A stretch of 11,023 nucleotides of DNA from an uncultured cyanobacterium (GTDB lineage Bacteria > Cyanobacteriota > Cyanobacteriia > Cyanobacteriales > Geitlerinemataceae): NCBI GenBank assembly GCA_937121005.1, contig CAKZKB010000075.1, positions 1 through 11,023 of the forward strand, in the 5' to 3' direction. Below the pieces are notes generated by a model. The model searched no databases and had not been told where the DNA came from. It saw only the letters and a list, made by a program, of their open reading frames with translations. A program made the position numbers and the translations under genes. Shown one piece after another: positions 1-6,993 of the stretch (positions are counted from its first letter, which is position 1; every line of letters starts with the position of its first letter).

Positions 1-16
1 TATCCGATTATCGCTC

Positions 17-38
17 AAAACTTGCTATAATGCAAGCC
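17..38 (-). terminator. Weak hairpin plus T-run behind the Uma2 gene
   Basis: Read on the minus strand, CTTGC-ATTATA-GCAAG forms a 5-bp stem (two further G-U pairs possible) followed by TTTT, about 20 bases past the stop of the minus-strand gene at 59. This fits a weak intrinsic terminator. The same bases on the plus strand read TGCTATAAT, a perfect extended -10 box, but no gene follows on that strand, so the terminator reading is preferred. Confidence 0.35.
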
Positions 39-58
39 ATGTTCGTTGCCAAGATTGT

Positions 59-670
59 TCATTGAAGCCGAACGGCTTTTCGGAAGTCGCGAATGGCTTG
101 GGGTTCGGCTTCGGGGGTCACGTATCGAGCCAAGAGTGTAAAATCTAGCTGTGGAAAAAAGCCACTTTCCGACACCGGATCGTAGCTGCTTCTATCCTCG
201 CGCAAGCGATACAGAGAAAAGCGATCGTCCTGCCAAAACCAGACCTCTGGCACGTTTAACCCCTTGTAAACTACTAACTTATCGATGCCGCCACTGGTCA
301 GAATGACTTCGATCGCCACATCTGGAACATCCTGACGGCGATCGATGCAAAAACTCTCGTCCGGTTCCAAACCGCGATCGGTGTCCGCATTTTTGAACGT
401 CGCCGAACCGCAACTAAACAAATCGATTTCCATCTCATCGGCATAGACGTAGAGCAAGCGAGCGATAATGGTTTTAATCAGTTCGTGTTGCTGGGAAATT
501 GTCATTATTTCCAGAGCATCTTCTAAATAAGTGAGGCGCAGTCGCGGCCGTTTTCCCACCGCCAACAGCATCGACTCGTACTGTTCCCAACTCACGTTAG
601 GTAAAAAAATACGCGGCTCGATCGCGCTTTCGAGTTCGGCTTCGGAAATATCAATGGTTCGTGCGGGCAT
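59..670 (-). CDS. Uma2 family endonuclease-like protein (DUF820)
   Basis: This 203-aa protein belongs to the Uma2/DUF820 family, a PD-(D/E)XK restriction-endonuclease-like fold that is greatly expanded in cyanobacteria. Visible family marks are the N-terminal sequence with W-x-x-Y near residues 28-31, the segment with EPDESF at about 102-107, and the core strand PDVAIEVILTSG near 116-127, which carries the likely catalytic Asp and Glu (E121), followed by K131 and the closing PEVWFW strand. The length is normal for the family and the fold looks complete. A GTG lies one codon upstream, but ATG at 670 is chosen because a GGAG ribosome binding site (679-682) sits 8 bases before it. The biological role of Uma2 proteins is not established. 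Nuclease activity is inferred from the fold only. The gene stands alone, with no partner suggesting a toxin or restriction system. Confidence 0.85.
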   Translation of the reverse strand: MPARTIDISEAELESAIEPRIFLPNVSWEQYESMLLAVGKRPRLRLTYLEDALEIMTISQQHELIKTIIARLLYVYADEMEIDLFSCGSATFKNADTDRGLEPDESFCIDRRQDVPDVAIEVILTSGGIDKLVVYKGLNVPEVWFWQDDRFSLYRLREDRSSYDPVSESGFFPQLDFTLLARYVTPEAEPQAIRDFRKAVRLQ

Positions 671-739
671 CACTCTTTCTCCACGCGATCGCCTACAGGT
701 ATTGTAGCGCCAGTTTTGGGGACTCTAGGCGATCGCACC

Positions 740-768
740 AAAAAACCCGATTTCTCCAGGAAACCGGG
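740..768 (-). terminator. Intrinsic terminator of the PEP-CTERM gene
   Basis: On the minus strand CCCGGTTTC-CTGGA-GAAATCGGG forms a 9-bp stem (one G-U pair) with a 5-base loop, immediately followed by six T. It lies 26 bases past the stop of the PEP-CTERM gene and before the Uma2 gene, so it separates the two transcription units. The stem sequence resembles the AGAAACCCGGTTTCT arms found in the MITE at 8597-8718. Confidence 0.8.
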
Positions 769-794
769 CTACTATCTAGGTAGATTAGGGAAGA

Positions 795-1583
795 TTAGGC
801 GCGATCGCTCTGGGAACGACGGCTAAAGGCAAAGGCAACGATTCCAGCCAGTCCCATCGTTCCTAACAGTACCGAGGGTTCGGGAACGGCAACCGTCGTG
901 GGAGTCACGATTTCGGCTCCCGACAAACCGTAGTCGCTGTAGCGGTAGCTTTGTCCAGCTTCGGCGAAGGAGGTTAAGGTGACTTCAGAAACCGCCGTCG
1001 TCCCGAAGGGATCGAGAATTCTGTAGAGTCCGCCACCACTGGCTGTGGAGGAACTCGAAGCGGAGATCGTTTGAGAAATACCGTTCCAACTCCACTGAGC
1101 CGTATTAGAATCGACAACGCTCAAGCTGCCTGTGAAACCGCCAGCCGTGATGCTTGCCACTTCTTTGATGACATCGCCGAAAACATCGTTTCCGGGGGTG
1201 TAGAGGAAACTGATATCGAGGGAGGAGAAGATAGAGGGGCTCGCCGTTGACAGGGTGATGGTTTCGCCGTAGTCAAGTTCTTGGATGGAGCCAACGGGAT
1301 GGAGATCGTGGAAAACGCCAACTCCTTTAACCCCGTTTACTTCTTTGAGGGTCATCACTGCATCGTCTGGCCCGGCGGTGAGGGTGATGCCGTCGGCGGT
1401 GGTGCAGGAACTGACAGTGCTGACAGATGTACCAGTCGAGCTTAGGGTTTCGAGGGGAATGCTCCCACAGCTTCCCAGGTCGGTTCCGGAGTTGAAGCTG
1501 AAAGCGGTAGCGGGAGCCGTGCCAAGTGCGAAGATGCTCCCAATCGCGATACTGAAGGTGGTAAATGCTCGTTGGATGGTCAT
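795..1583 (-). CDS. PEP-CTERM sorting domain-containing exported protein
   Basis: This 262-aa secreted protein starts with a signal peptide: a short basic start, a hydrophobic stretch at about 10-21, and an A-x-A-like site near 24-28. The body is rich in Ser, Thr and Gly, looks beta-rich, and has two Cys near residues 39 and 60. The C terminus is a textbook PEP-CTERM tail: VPEPS at about 233-237, a roughly 16-residue hydrophobic segment, then an RR-containing end. Such tails are recognised by an exosortase, which cleaves near PEP and passes the protein to the envelope or the extracellular matrix. No exosortase gene lies in this window. The central domain is not recognised, so its specific function is unknown. 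The ATG at 1583 has no clear Shine-Dalgarno sequence. Confidence 0.88.
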   Translation of the reverse strand: MTIQRAFTTFSIAIGSIFALGTAPATAFSFNSGTDLGSCGSIPLETLSSTGTSVSTVSSCTTADGITLTAGPDDAVMTLKEVNGVKGVGVFHDLHPVGSIQELDYGETITLSTASPSIFSSLDISFLYTPGNDVFGDVIKEVASITAGGFTGSLSVVDSNTAQWSWNGISQTISASSSSTASGGGLYRILDPFGTTAVSEVTLTSFAEAGQSYRYSDYGLSGAEIVTPTTVAVPEPSVLLGTMGLAGIVAFAFSRRSQSDRA

Positions 1584-2003
1584 TGGGTCGATATTCCGTA
1601 AACTACAGGAGCGATAGGGGCGAACGAAGGGTCAGTTAAAACCCAGCGCTGGGGGCGTGGGGACTTCGGTAACGCTTCGCTCTTGCGAACTTAATTCTAC
1701 TTAAACTTAAGACAGAGGCGATCGGCAAGGGTATTCGCCCGAGTTCACGGAAACTTTAATCTGTTGGGGGGATGTATGTCCGCAACTTTGCACGGTCTTT
1801 GTCAGGTGCGAGGGAACATCAATTCCTGGCGATCGGGGTCACTTCACTTTAGGATTGAGATCTCTGAGGTAAATAAGTCTGATGGAGGCAGTTGATTGGA
1901 CGATCGCGCTGCGGTGTTCTACCCCGAGACTGACTAGAGGCGCGGTTTTTATATTGGCGATCGCTTCGTTTGTATTTTGCGATACATTTTTGCCCCGCAA
2001 AGG
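1584..2003. other. Intergenic, 420 bp, no gene seen
   Basis: No convincing coding frame is present; an ORF-like stretch at 1849-2082 on the minus strand overlaps the end of the EAL gene and looks like chance. The stretch contains a 12-bp palindrome CCCAGCGCTGGG (1642-1653) and three CTTAA copies at 1690-1710, spaced 10 and 6 bases apart. It must carry the promoter of the PEP-CTERM gene, but no good -35/-10 pair stands out. A HIP1 site lies near 1958. Confidence 0.6.
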
Positions 2004-3722
2004 CTAAACTGAGTCGATGAGGGTATCGAACTGCTGCGCCGAAATCGGAGGCTTGAAGTAGTAACCCTGAACGAGATCGCAACCTTGTTGGCGCAAAAAC
2101 TCTTTTTGCGTTTCTGTTTCAATCCCTTCGGCGATCGCCTTGGCTCCCAACTGATGGGCCAGTTCGATAATTGCCACGACAATGGCGGAATTTTTGGCAT
2201 TGCGATGCAGTTGGTTGATAAAGGAGCGATCGATCTTGAGAGTATCGATGGGAAATTGGGGTAAATAGCTCAAAGACGAGTAACCCGTGCCAAAATCATC
2301 GAGTGCGAGTTTAAGTCCTAACGATTTGAGTTGGGTCAAAACTGCGATCGCGGTTTCTGGGTTCCGTACCACCGCACTTTCGGTCAGTTCCAACTCTAGA
2401 TAAGACGGATCGATTTGGGTTTCTGATAAAATCCTCGCAATGCGATCGATTAAATCCGATCGCTCGAACTGCACCGCCGACAAGTTCACCGAAACCACTA
2501 AGCGATGCCCCCGAGCGTGCCAGAGTTTGGCCTGTTGGCAAGCCGCTTTTAACATCCATTCTCCTAACGGGACGATCGCCCCGGTTTCCTCTGCCAAAGG
2601 CACGAATAACCCTGGTGACAAGAAGCCGCGATCGGGATGTTCCCAGCGCACTAAGGCTTCGGCCCCAGCCACGCGATCGGTTTGTAAATCGATTTGCGGC
2701 TGGTAGTAGGCTCGCAATTCTTGACGCTCGATGGCTCGCCACAAATTCATTTCCAGCATCAAGCGATCGTAAGATTTCTCTTGGATGTCGGCGCTGTAGA
2801 ACTGATAGCAATTACCGCCGCGCTTGCGGGCCTGGTGCATGGTGGCGCTGGCGCATTCGAGCAAATTATCGAAGTCCCGACCGTTGCTAGGGTAGACGGC
2901 GACTCCCAAACTGGCTGCTACTGACAGTTCGTAGTCGAGGACGGTGAGGGGCCGGGACAAGGCGGCCAAAACCGCACAGGCGCGATCGGGCAGGGTCTCG
3001 GCCGGCGAGTCGATGTTTAACTGGGGACTGGGGGCAAAAATCAGGGCCAGTTGTTCGCTGTTGAGGCGGGCGATACTGCCCCCTTCGCCCAAACACGGCA
3101 GCACTCTCTGGCTGACGGCTTCGACGATGAGATCGCTGTAGTCCGTGCCCAGACCGCGATTGAAGTCATCGAGGCGATCGAGGCCCAACACGCCGATCCC
3201 GACGCAGTTGCTCTCGGTTGCGGGCAAAATCCGCTCGAAGCGATCGCGCAGCAGCAGGCGGTTAGGCAGGTTGGTGAGGCTGTCGTAATACACCAAGTCA
3301 TTGAGTTTGGCGATCGCTTCGTGGACGGCGAGGGTTTGCTGGCGTTCGATGCGTTGCTTTTTGCCAATTTGGGCCGCGATCGTGCCCAGGAGTTCGTCGC
3401 GGGAAAATGGTGTGGTTAAATAGTCGCTACCGCCGAGTTCCACGATCCGGCGGTGGGCCGCCCGCTCCTCTTTGGCCGTCAAGCAAATAAATGGGATGGT
3501 GGCCGCGATCGGATCGGCCTGCAACTGGGCCAGCACCTTAAACCCATCGACTTCGGGCATCATCAAGTCGCATAAAATCAAGTCGGGTTGGTTGCGAATC
3601 GCCAGTTCCAGGCCCGCCCGTCCGTCAGCCGCCGCGATCGCCTCGAACCCCTCTCTCTCGAGCAACTTAACGACACTATTGCGGGTAAAGTCATCATCTT
3701 CGATAATTAAGATTTTTGGCAT
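2004..3722 (-). CDS. Response regulator with degenerate GGDEF and intact EAL domain (c-di-GMP phosphodiesterase)
   Basis: This 572-aa protein has three domains. The receiver (about 3-120) has the acidic pocket E8-D11, phospho-acceptor D52 and T82, but the invariant lysine before the conserved proline is Thr104 (LTTPF). The GGDEF domain (about 142-310) carries N-S-E-Q-L at 221-225 in place of GGDEF, so cyclase activity should be lost. The EAL domain (about 325-570) is intact: E355-A-L357, N413, ELTE at 445-448, D475-D476 in the DDFGTGYSS loop, K496, E532 and Q552. The predicted reaction is hydrolysis of c-di-GMP to pGpG in the cytoplasm, gated by the receiver and possibly by GTP bound to the degenerate GGDEF domain. 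ATG at 3722 is preferred to the TTG one codon upstream. No partner histidine kinase is adjacent. The gene diverges from the adenylate cyclase at 4091. Confidence 0.92.
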   Translation of the reverse strand: MPKILIIEDDDFTRNSVVKLLEREGFEAIAAADGRAGLELAIRNQPDLILCDLMMPEVDGFKVLAQLQADPIAATIPFICLTAKEERAAHRRIVELGGSDYLTTPFSRDELLGTIAAQIGKKQRIERQQTLAVHEAIAKLNDLVYYDSLTNLPNRLLLRDRFERILPATESNCVGIGVLGLDRLDDFNRGLGTDYSDLIVEAVSQRVLPCLGEGGSIARLNSEQLALIFAPSPQLNIDSPAETLPDRACAVLAALSRPLTVLDYELSVAASLGVAVYPSNGRDFDNLLECASATMHQARKRGGNCYQFYSADIQEKSYDRLMLEMNLWRAIERQELRAYYQPQIDLQTDRVAGAEALVRWEHPDRGFLSPGLFVPLAEETGAIVPLGEWMLKAACQQAKLWHARGHRLVVSVNLSAVQFERSDLIDRIARILSETQIDPSYLELELTESAVVRNPETAIAVLTQLKSLGLKLALDDFGTGYSSLSYLPQFPIDTLKIDRSFINQLHRNAKNSAIVVAIIELAHQLGAKAIAEGIETETQKEFLRQQGCDLVQGYYFKPPISAQQFDTLIDSV

Positions 3723-4090
3723 CAACTGTCAATCCCCAAATCCCCGAGCGGGTGTAGTGCGGCTCGCACGTGGCTCGCGTCGGTTTGTCCCCCAACTTGC
3801 GGCGCGGCACGTCGCCATCTCTACGGTTTGTTTGTGTTTGCCGATATTGTCAAGAAAATGTAAAGAAAATTAAACCATTTTCTAACATTTGTATTCTATT
3901 ATTGAGTATATCAGAGGGATAGGGTGAATCGGCAGCCCAAAGTCGTTGGCATGGAGAACTCCGGATCCCCCTCTAGCTGGCGAACGTTAGGTAAGATATC
4001 CTAGAAGAAAGCGTCTCTCGGTAATCAAGGCTACATTTTAACCGACTCGGCTGCGTTGGGAACCATTTTTTTGCTATTCTTAAGTTTTAC
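3723..4090. other. Divergent intergenic region between the EAL and adenylate cyclase genes
   Basis: This 368-bp stretch must hold the control regions of both second-messenger genes. The middle (about 3840-3920) is AT-rich. A short direct repeat GGCTCGC occurs twice near 3763-3780. Near the cyclase, TGCTATTCT (4072-4080) resembles an extended -10 box, which would leave a leader of only a few bases. No operator for a known regulator was recognised and no coding frame is convincing. Confidence 0.55.
3905..3913 (-). promoter_or_regulatory. Possible extended -10 promoter for the EAL gene
   Basis: The minus strand reads TGATATACT, that is TG-N-TATACT, an extended -10 element inside the AT-rich part of the gap. 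No good -35 box is found 17 bases upstream. It would give a leader of about 170 bases to the ATG at 3722. The assignment is by pattern only. Confidence 0.25.
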
Positions 4091-6007
4091 ATGATGAGTA
4101 TTTTATCGCGATCGAGCCCGATTCCACCCCACTTAGACTATATTGTCGTCGATCGAGATCTCGCTATTTTAGAAGTTTCGCCGGGGATCGATCGATTTGT
4201 GGAGCCGGGAGTAGAAGTTGCTGTCGGGGGGACAATTGAAGATGGCTTTCCCGAAACCATTGGTTTAGAAGAGTTATTTGCTGAGATTTGGACGGGCGAT
4301 CGTCCCAGTTTCGAGCTCAAGTCCATCGCGCGATCGCTCGATTCCAAGCATCCTGTCTTTTTTGACTTGTACGTGCAGCGTTTCACCAGCGACGATCGAC
4401 CCGAGTGTGCGGGGATTATTTTTCTAGAAGATGTCACCGATCGCGTCAGTCTCGAACAAACTCTGGTACAGGCTTCCAACGAAATGAGCTTGCTTTTGGG
4501 GCGATTGAAAGCCTCTAAAAATTATATGCAAGAAATCATTAATTCTATGACCGAAATTTTGATCGTCGCGCGATCGTCGGGAAAAATTGAAACGGTCAAC
4601 CCGGCTTGTTTGGAATTATTTGGTTACAGCCAAGAAGAGTTAGTCGGTAACTCGATCGCGACAATTGTTTGCGATGCCCAATTTTTACAACAGTCCATGT
4701 CTGGAGGCTGCAAGTTCTTGCAAAATATTGAAGTGACTTGCAAGACGAAAAGCAATACAGAATTAATTGTCTCCTTTTCTTGTTCCGCGATCGCGGGAAA
4801 CACCCCCAACGAATGCGACTTCGTGTATATCGGTCGCGATATCACCGAACGCTTGCGCTCCGAACGGGAGAAAAAAGAAGCCGAAGAAAACTATCGTCAT
4901 ATCTTTGAAAACGCCATTGAAGGGATCTTTCAATCTACGCCGGACGGACGATTTTTAAGTGCTAATCCCGCTCTTGCTAAAATTTACGGTTACAGTTCTC
5001 CTCAAGAGTTGATACGAGAGTTAAACGACATCGATCGGCAGATTTATGTCAGCAGCGAACGGCGAGAGGAGTTCAAAAAAATTATCGAAGAACGCGGCAC
5101 GATCTACGATTTTGAATCCCAAGTATACGACAGAAATGGTGGCGTTCGTTGGATCTCTGAAAATGCCAGAGCCGTGCGCGATAACAATGGCAACTTGCTG
5201 TTTTATGAAGGCACAGTCGAAGACATTACTTCGCGCAAAATTGCTCAGGAAGCCCTGCGCTACCAACAGCAACAAGCCGAACGCTTGCTGCTGAATATTT
5301 TACCCGAACCCATCGCCGATCGCCTAAAACTCGAAGAAGAAACCATCGCCGACTACTTTGAAGATGTCAGCGTCTTGTTTGCCGACATTGTTGGATTTAC
5401 GAAGCTGGCGAGCGTCACTTCTGCGGTGGAATTAGTAGATTTGCTCAATGAAATTTTTTCGGCATTCGATACCTTAACCGAACAGCACGGGTTAGAGAAA
5501 ATTAAAACAATTGGCGATGCGTATATGGCTGTCAGTGGCTTACCCGAACCCAACCCGGATAGTGCGGCTGCGGTTGCTGAAATGGCCCTAGATATGCAAG
5601 CCAAAATTGCCGAATTCAATACTCAAAATCGCCGTCCTCTCAGCATTCGCATTGGCATTCACACTGGCCCGGTGGTAGCGGGTGTCATTGGGATTAAAAA
5701 GTTTATTTACGATTTGTGGGGCGATACGGTAAACATGGCCAGTCGCATGGAATCTCAAGGCCTTGCAGGTAAAATTCAAATCAGTTCTGAAACCTACGAT
5801 CGCCTCAAAGATCGCTATGTTTGCGAGCCTAGGGGGACGATCGCCGTGAAGGGGAAAGGCGAGACGATGGTCTATTTTCTTGTCGGTCGAATTGGAGAAG
5901 TCGATCGTGCTGCTATTACCAATGCGATCGTAGACGATCGCCAGCGAACCCGTTTGACGATCGAGAAAATTTACGACAAACTCCAAGAGTTCGATCGTGA
6001 AATTTAG
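4091..6007 (+). CDS. Adenylate cyclase, class III, with three PAS domains
   Basis: This 638-aa protein has three PAS modules (about 14-118, 144-256 and 267-385, the last with a clear PAC end), a helical linker with LLLNILP near 400, and a C-terminal class III nucleotide cyclase domain (about 420-610). Catalytic residues are complete: metal-binding D432 and D476, purine-selecting K472 (in IKTIGDAYM) and D541 (in YDLWGD), and transition-state N548 and R552. Lys plus Asp at the purine positions marks ATP use; guanylate cyclases have Glu and Cys there. It should make cAMP from ATP as a homodimer in the cytoplasm, with PAS sensing upstream. There are no transmembrane segments, so it is soluble. 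The ligand or cofactor of the PAS domains cannot be told from sequence. The start is ATG-ATG with no clear Shine-Dalgarno sequence. A perfect palindrome follows the stop. Confidence 0.93.
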   Translation: MMSILSRSSPIPPHLDYIVVDRDLAILEVSPGIDRFVEPGVEVAVGGTIEDGFPETIGLEELFAEIWTGDRPSFELKSIARSLDSKHPVFFDLYVQRFTSDDRPECAGIIFLEDVTDRVSLEQTLVQASNEMSLLLGRLKASKNYMQEIINSMTEILIVARSSGKIETVNPACLELFGYSQEELVGNSIATIVCDAQFLQQSMSGGCKFLQNIEVTCKTKSNTELIVSFSCSAIAGNTPNECDFVYIGRDITERLRSEREKKEAEENYRHIFENAIEGIFQSTPDGRFLSANPALAKIYGYSSPQELIRELNDIDRQIYVSSERREEFKKIIEERGTIYDFESQVYDRNGGVRWISENARAVRDNNGNLLFYEGTVEDITSRKIAQEALRYQQQQAERLLLNILPEPIADRLKLEEETIADYFEDVSVLFADIVGFTKLASVTSAVELVDLLNEIFSAFDTLTEQHGLEKIKTIGDAYMAVSGLPEPNPDSAAAVAEMALDMQAKIAEFNTQNRRPLSIRIGIHTGPVVAGVIGIKKFIYDLWGDTVNMASRMESQGLAGKIQISSETYDRLKDRYVCEPRGTIAVKGKGETMVYFLVGRIGEVDRAAITNAIVDDRQRTRLTIEKIYDKLQEFDREI

Positions 6008-6035
6008 GTAGGGGCGATTCGCGAATCGCCCCTAC
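6008..6035. repeat. Perfect 28-bp palindrome behind the cyclase gene
   Basis: The half-site GTAGGGGCGATTCG is followed directly by its exact reverse complement, starting at the first base after the TAG stop. As RNA it would make a very stable hairpin on either strand, but no T-run follows, so it is not a classical terminator. Its form resembles dispersed GTAGGGGC...GCCCCTAC repeats seen in cyanobacterial intergenic DNA. It may protect the 3' end of the cyclase mRNA. Confidence 0.75.
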
Positions 6036-6172
6036 TACACGAACCATCAATATTGACGCTTATCGAGCGATCGCCCTCAATAACCTATCTACAGACAGAG
6101 GTGCGATGGCGGCCAACCCCCTATACTAGAAGGTAATGAGTATTTGCAAATCGAGCTACCAAACAACTGCTT

Positions 6173-6370
6173 ATGAAATATCATTTCCAAGTTCCGTCCG
6201 TTGTCTGCAAAGGATGTTCCGACACCATCACCGAAGTCATTCAAACGGAAGACTCGGAGGCCAAAGTTAACGTTGATATCGACAAGAAAACCGTAGACGT
6301 AGATACGTCCATGTCCGAAGAGTCTGTCAGACAAGCCATTCAATCGGCGAACCATACGATCGCGGCCTAG
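6173..6370 (+). CDS. atx1: Atx1-like copper chaperone (HMA domain)
   Basis: This 65-aa protein is a single heavy-metal-associated domain. The metal loop is C12-K-G-C15, giving the CxxC pair that binds Cu(I). H61 near the C terminus sits where the cyanobacterial chaperone of Synechocystis has its loop-5 histidine, which is known to take part in copper handling. The length also matches that protein (about 64 residues). In cyanobacteria this chaperone passes Cu(I) between P-type ATPases so that copper reaches plastocyanin and cytochrome oxidase in the thylakoid. Neither ATPase is in this window. The canonical Met before CxxC is replaced by Val10-Val11. A -10-like TATACT lies at 6122-6127, without a good -35. 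An 87-aa gene follows 40 bases later and may be cotranscribed. Confidence 0.88.
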   Translation: MKYHFQVPSVVCKGCSDTITEVIQTEDSEAKVNVDIDKKTVDVDTSMSEESVRQAIQSANHTIAA

Positions 6371-6410
6371 ACTGACGCTTTTCGCTGTTGTATTCTAAGA
6401 GGCACATAAA

Positions 6411-6674
6411 ATGACACACCCCAACAAACAAAACTTAACTGCCAATCCCGGCGATCGCATTGACGATTCTAAAAGCATCGAACAAAAAGCCGAACAGTTA
6501 GCGGTTGACAGTGCTGACGTAACGGGCGAACATCTGAAAGTTCCCGCTTTCTTCGTTGTCGAAGGCGAAGATGGCGAGAAAAAAGCATTGCACCACGTTC
6601 GCGATGCTGAGGAGATTTCCGACACTATTCGCAAAGCCCGCACCGACGAATCGGGCGATCGCCAGTGGTGGTAA
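6411..6674 (+). CDS. Hypothetical protein, 87 aa, acidic and hydrophilic
   Basis: I do not recognise the family. The start is supported by AAGAGG (6397-6402), a ribosome binding site 8 bases before the ATG. The first 40 residues are polar and look disordered. The middle (about 43-62) has a hydrophobic strand VPAFFVVEGEDGEKKALHHV, followed by a charged helix and a C-terminal pair of Trp. There is no Cys, signal peptide or membrane segment, so it is probably a small soluble protein. It lies 40 bases after the copper chaperone on the same strand and ends before a 10-bp hairpin, so the two may form a short operon. A link to metal handling is only a guess from position. Confidence 0.75.
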   Translation: MTHPNKQNLTANPGDRIDDSKSIEQKAEQLAVDSADVTGEHLKVPAFFVVEGEDGEKKALHHVRDAEEISDTIRKARTDESGDRQWW

Positions 6675-6680
6675 AATCCA

Positions 6681-6710
6681 ATCCGGGAGCCAGCATTCTC
6701 GCTCCCGGAT
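6681..6710 (+). terminator. Hairpin terminator after the 87-aa gene
   Basis: ATCCGGGAGC and GCTCCCGGAT form a perfect 10-bp stem around a 10-base loop, 7 bases after the stop codon. The tail AAATTTAT has few T, so termination here may be partial and completed by the second hairpin at 6726. Confidence 0.6.
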
Positions 6711-6725
6711 AAATTTATACGATCG

Positions 6726-6748
6726 AAAAGGGGCGATCGCCCCTTTTT
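6726..6748. terminator. Bidirectional terminator with a HIP1 core
   Basis: AAAAGGGG-CGATCG-CCCCTTTT is a perfect palindrome with a T-run on both strands, lying between the converging genes ending at 6674 and 6769. It serves both directions. The HIP1 octamer GCGATCGC forms the top of the hairpin, so this terminator has probably grown around a HIP1 site. Confidence 0.8.
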
Positions 6749-6768
6749 GTGCTTTAATGGTATTAGCT

Positions 6769-6984
6769 CTACGATTCCTTGGCGCGTTCGGCCATCGAGG
6801 CTTCGCGTCGATCGCTGTCAGCACGGTGTTCGGCTGTCAGTTCTCGAGCCCGAGACTCCGCCGCCGTTGGCGTAGGCGTGACATCCACTTCTGCTTGCGT
6901 GCGTGCCGTCAAAGACTCGCTGCGCTTCTCTTGGCGCAAGCGTTCTTCGCTCGCTAATTCTCGGCTTTTTTCTGGCATACTCAT
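6769..6984 (-). CDS. Hypothetical protein, 71 aa, highly charged, likely helical or disordered
   Basis: I do not recognise the family. A longer frame reaches 7020, but the ATG at 6984 is chosen because GGAGG (minus strand, 6994-6998) lies 9 bases before it. The product is rich in Glu, Arg, Ala and Ser, has no Cys or aromatic residues, and consists of two charged helical halves (about 4-29 and 41-71) joined by a Pro/Thr linker VTPTPTA. Its composition resembles small stress-related or nucleic-acid-associated proteins, but no motif proves this. A plus-strand frame over the same bases (6779-7024) has no ribosome binding site. The gene converges on the 87-aa gene and lies about 100 bases downstream of tRNA-Arg on the same strand. 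Confidence 0.65.
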   Translation of the reverse strand: MSMPEKSRELASEERLRQEKRSESLTARTQAEVDVTPTPTAAESRARELTAEHRADSDRREASMAERAKES

Positions 6985-6993
6985 ATACCGCAA

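Noticed and set aside
59..670. Toxin-antitoxin or restriction module around Uma2
   Set aside because: No small partner gene, methyltransferase or overlapping frame is present; the gene stands alone.
1642..1653. 12-bp palindrome CCCAGCGCTGGG as an operator
   Set aside because: It is a single short palindrome 60 bases upstream of the PEP-CTERM start, with no second copy and no known regulator match.
1849..2082. 77-aa minus-strand frame at the end of the EAL gene
   Set aside because: It overlaps the intact EAL C terminus in another frame and has no recognisable features.
2887..3419. Several frames over the receiver and GGDEF region on both strands
   Set aside because: They are shadows of the REC-GGDEF-EAL gene, whose frame carries all domain motifs.
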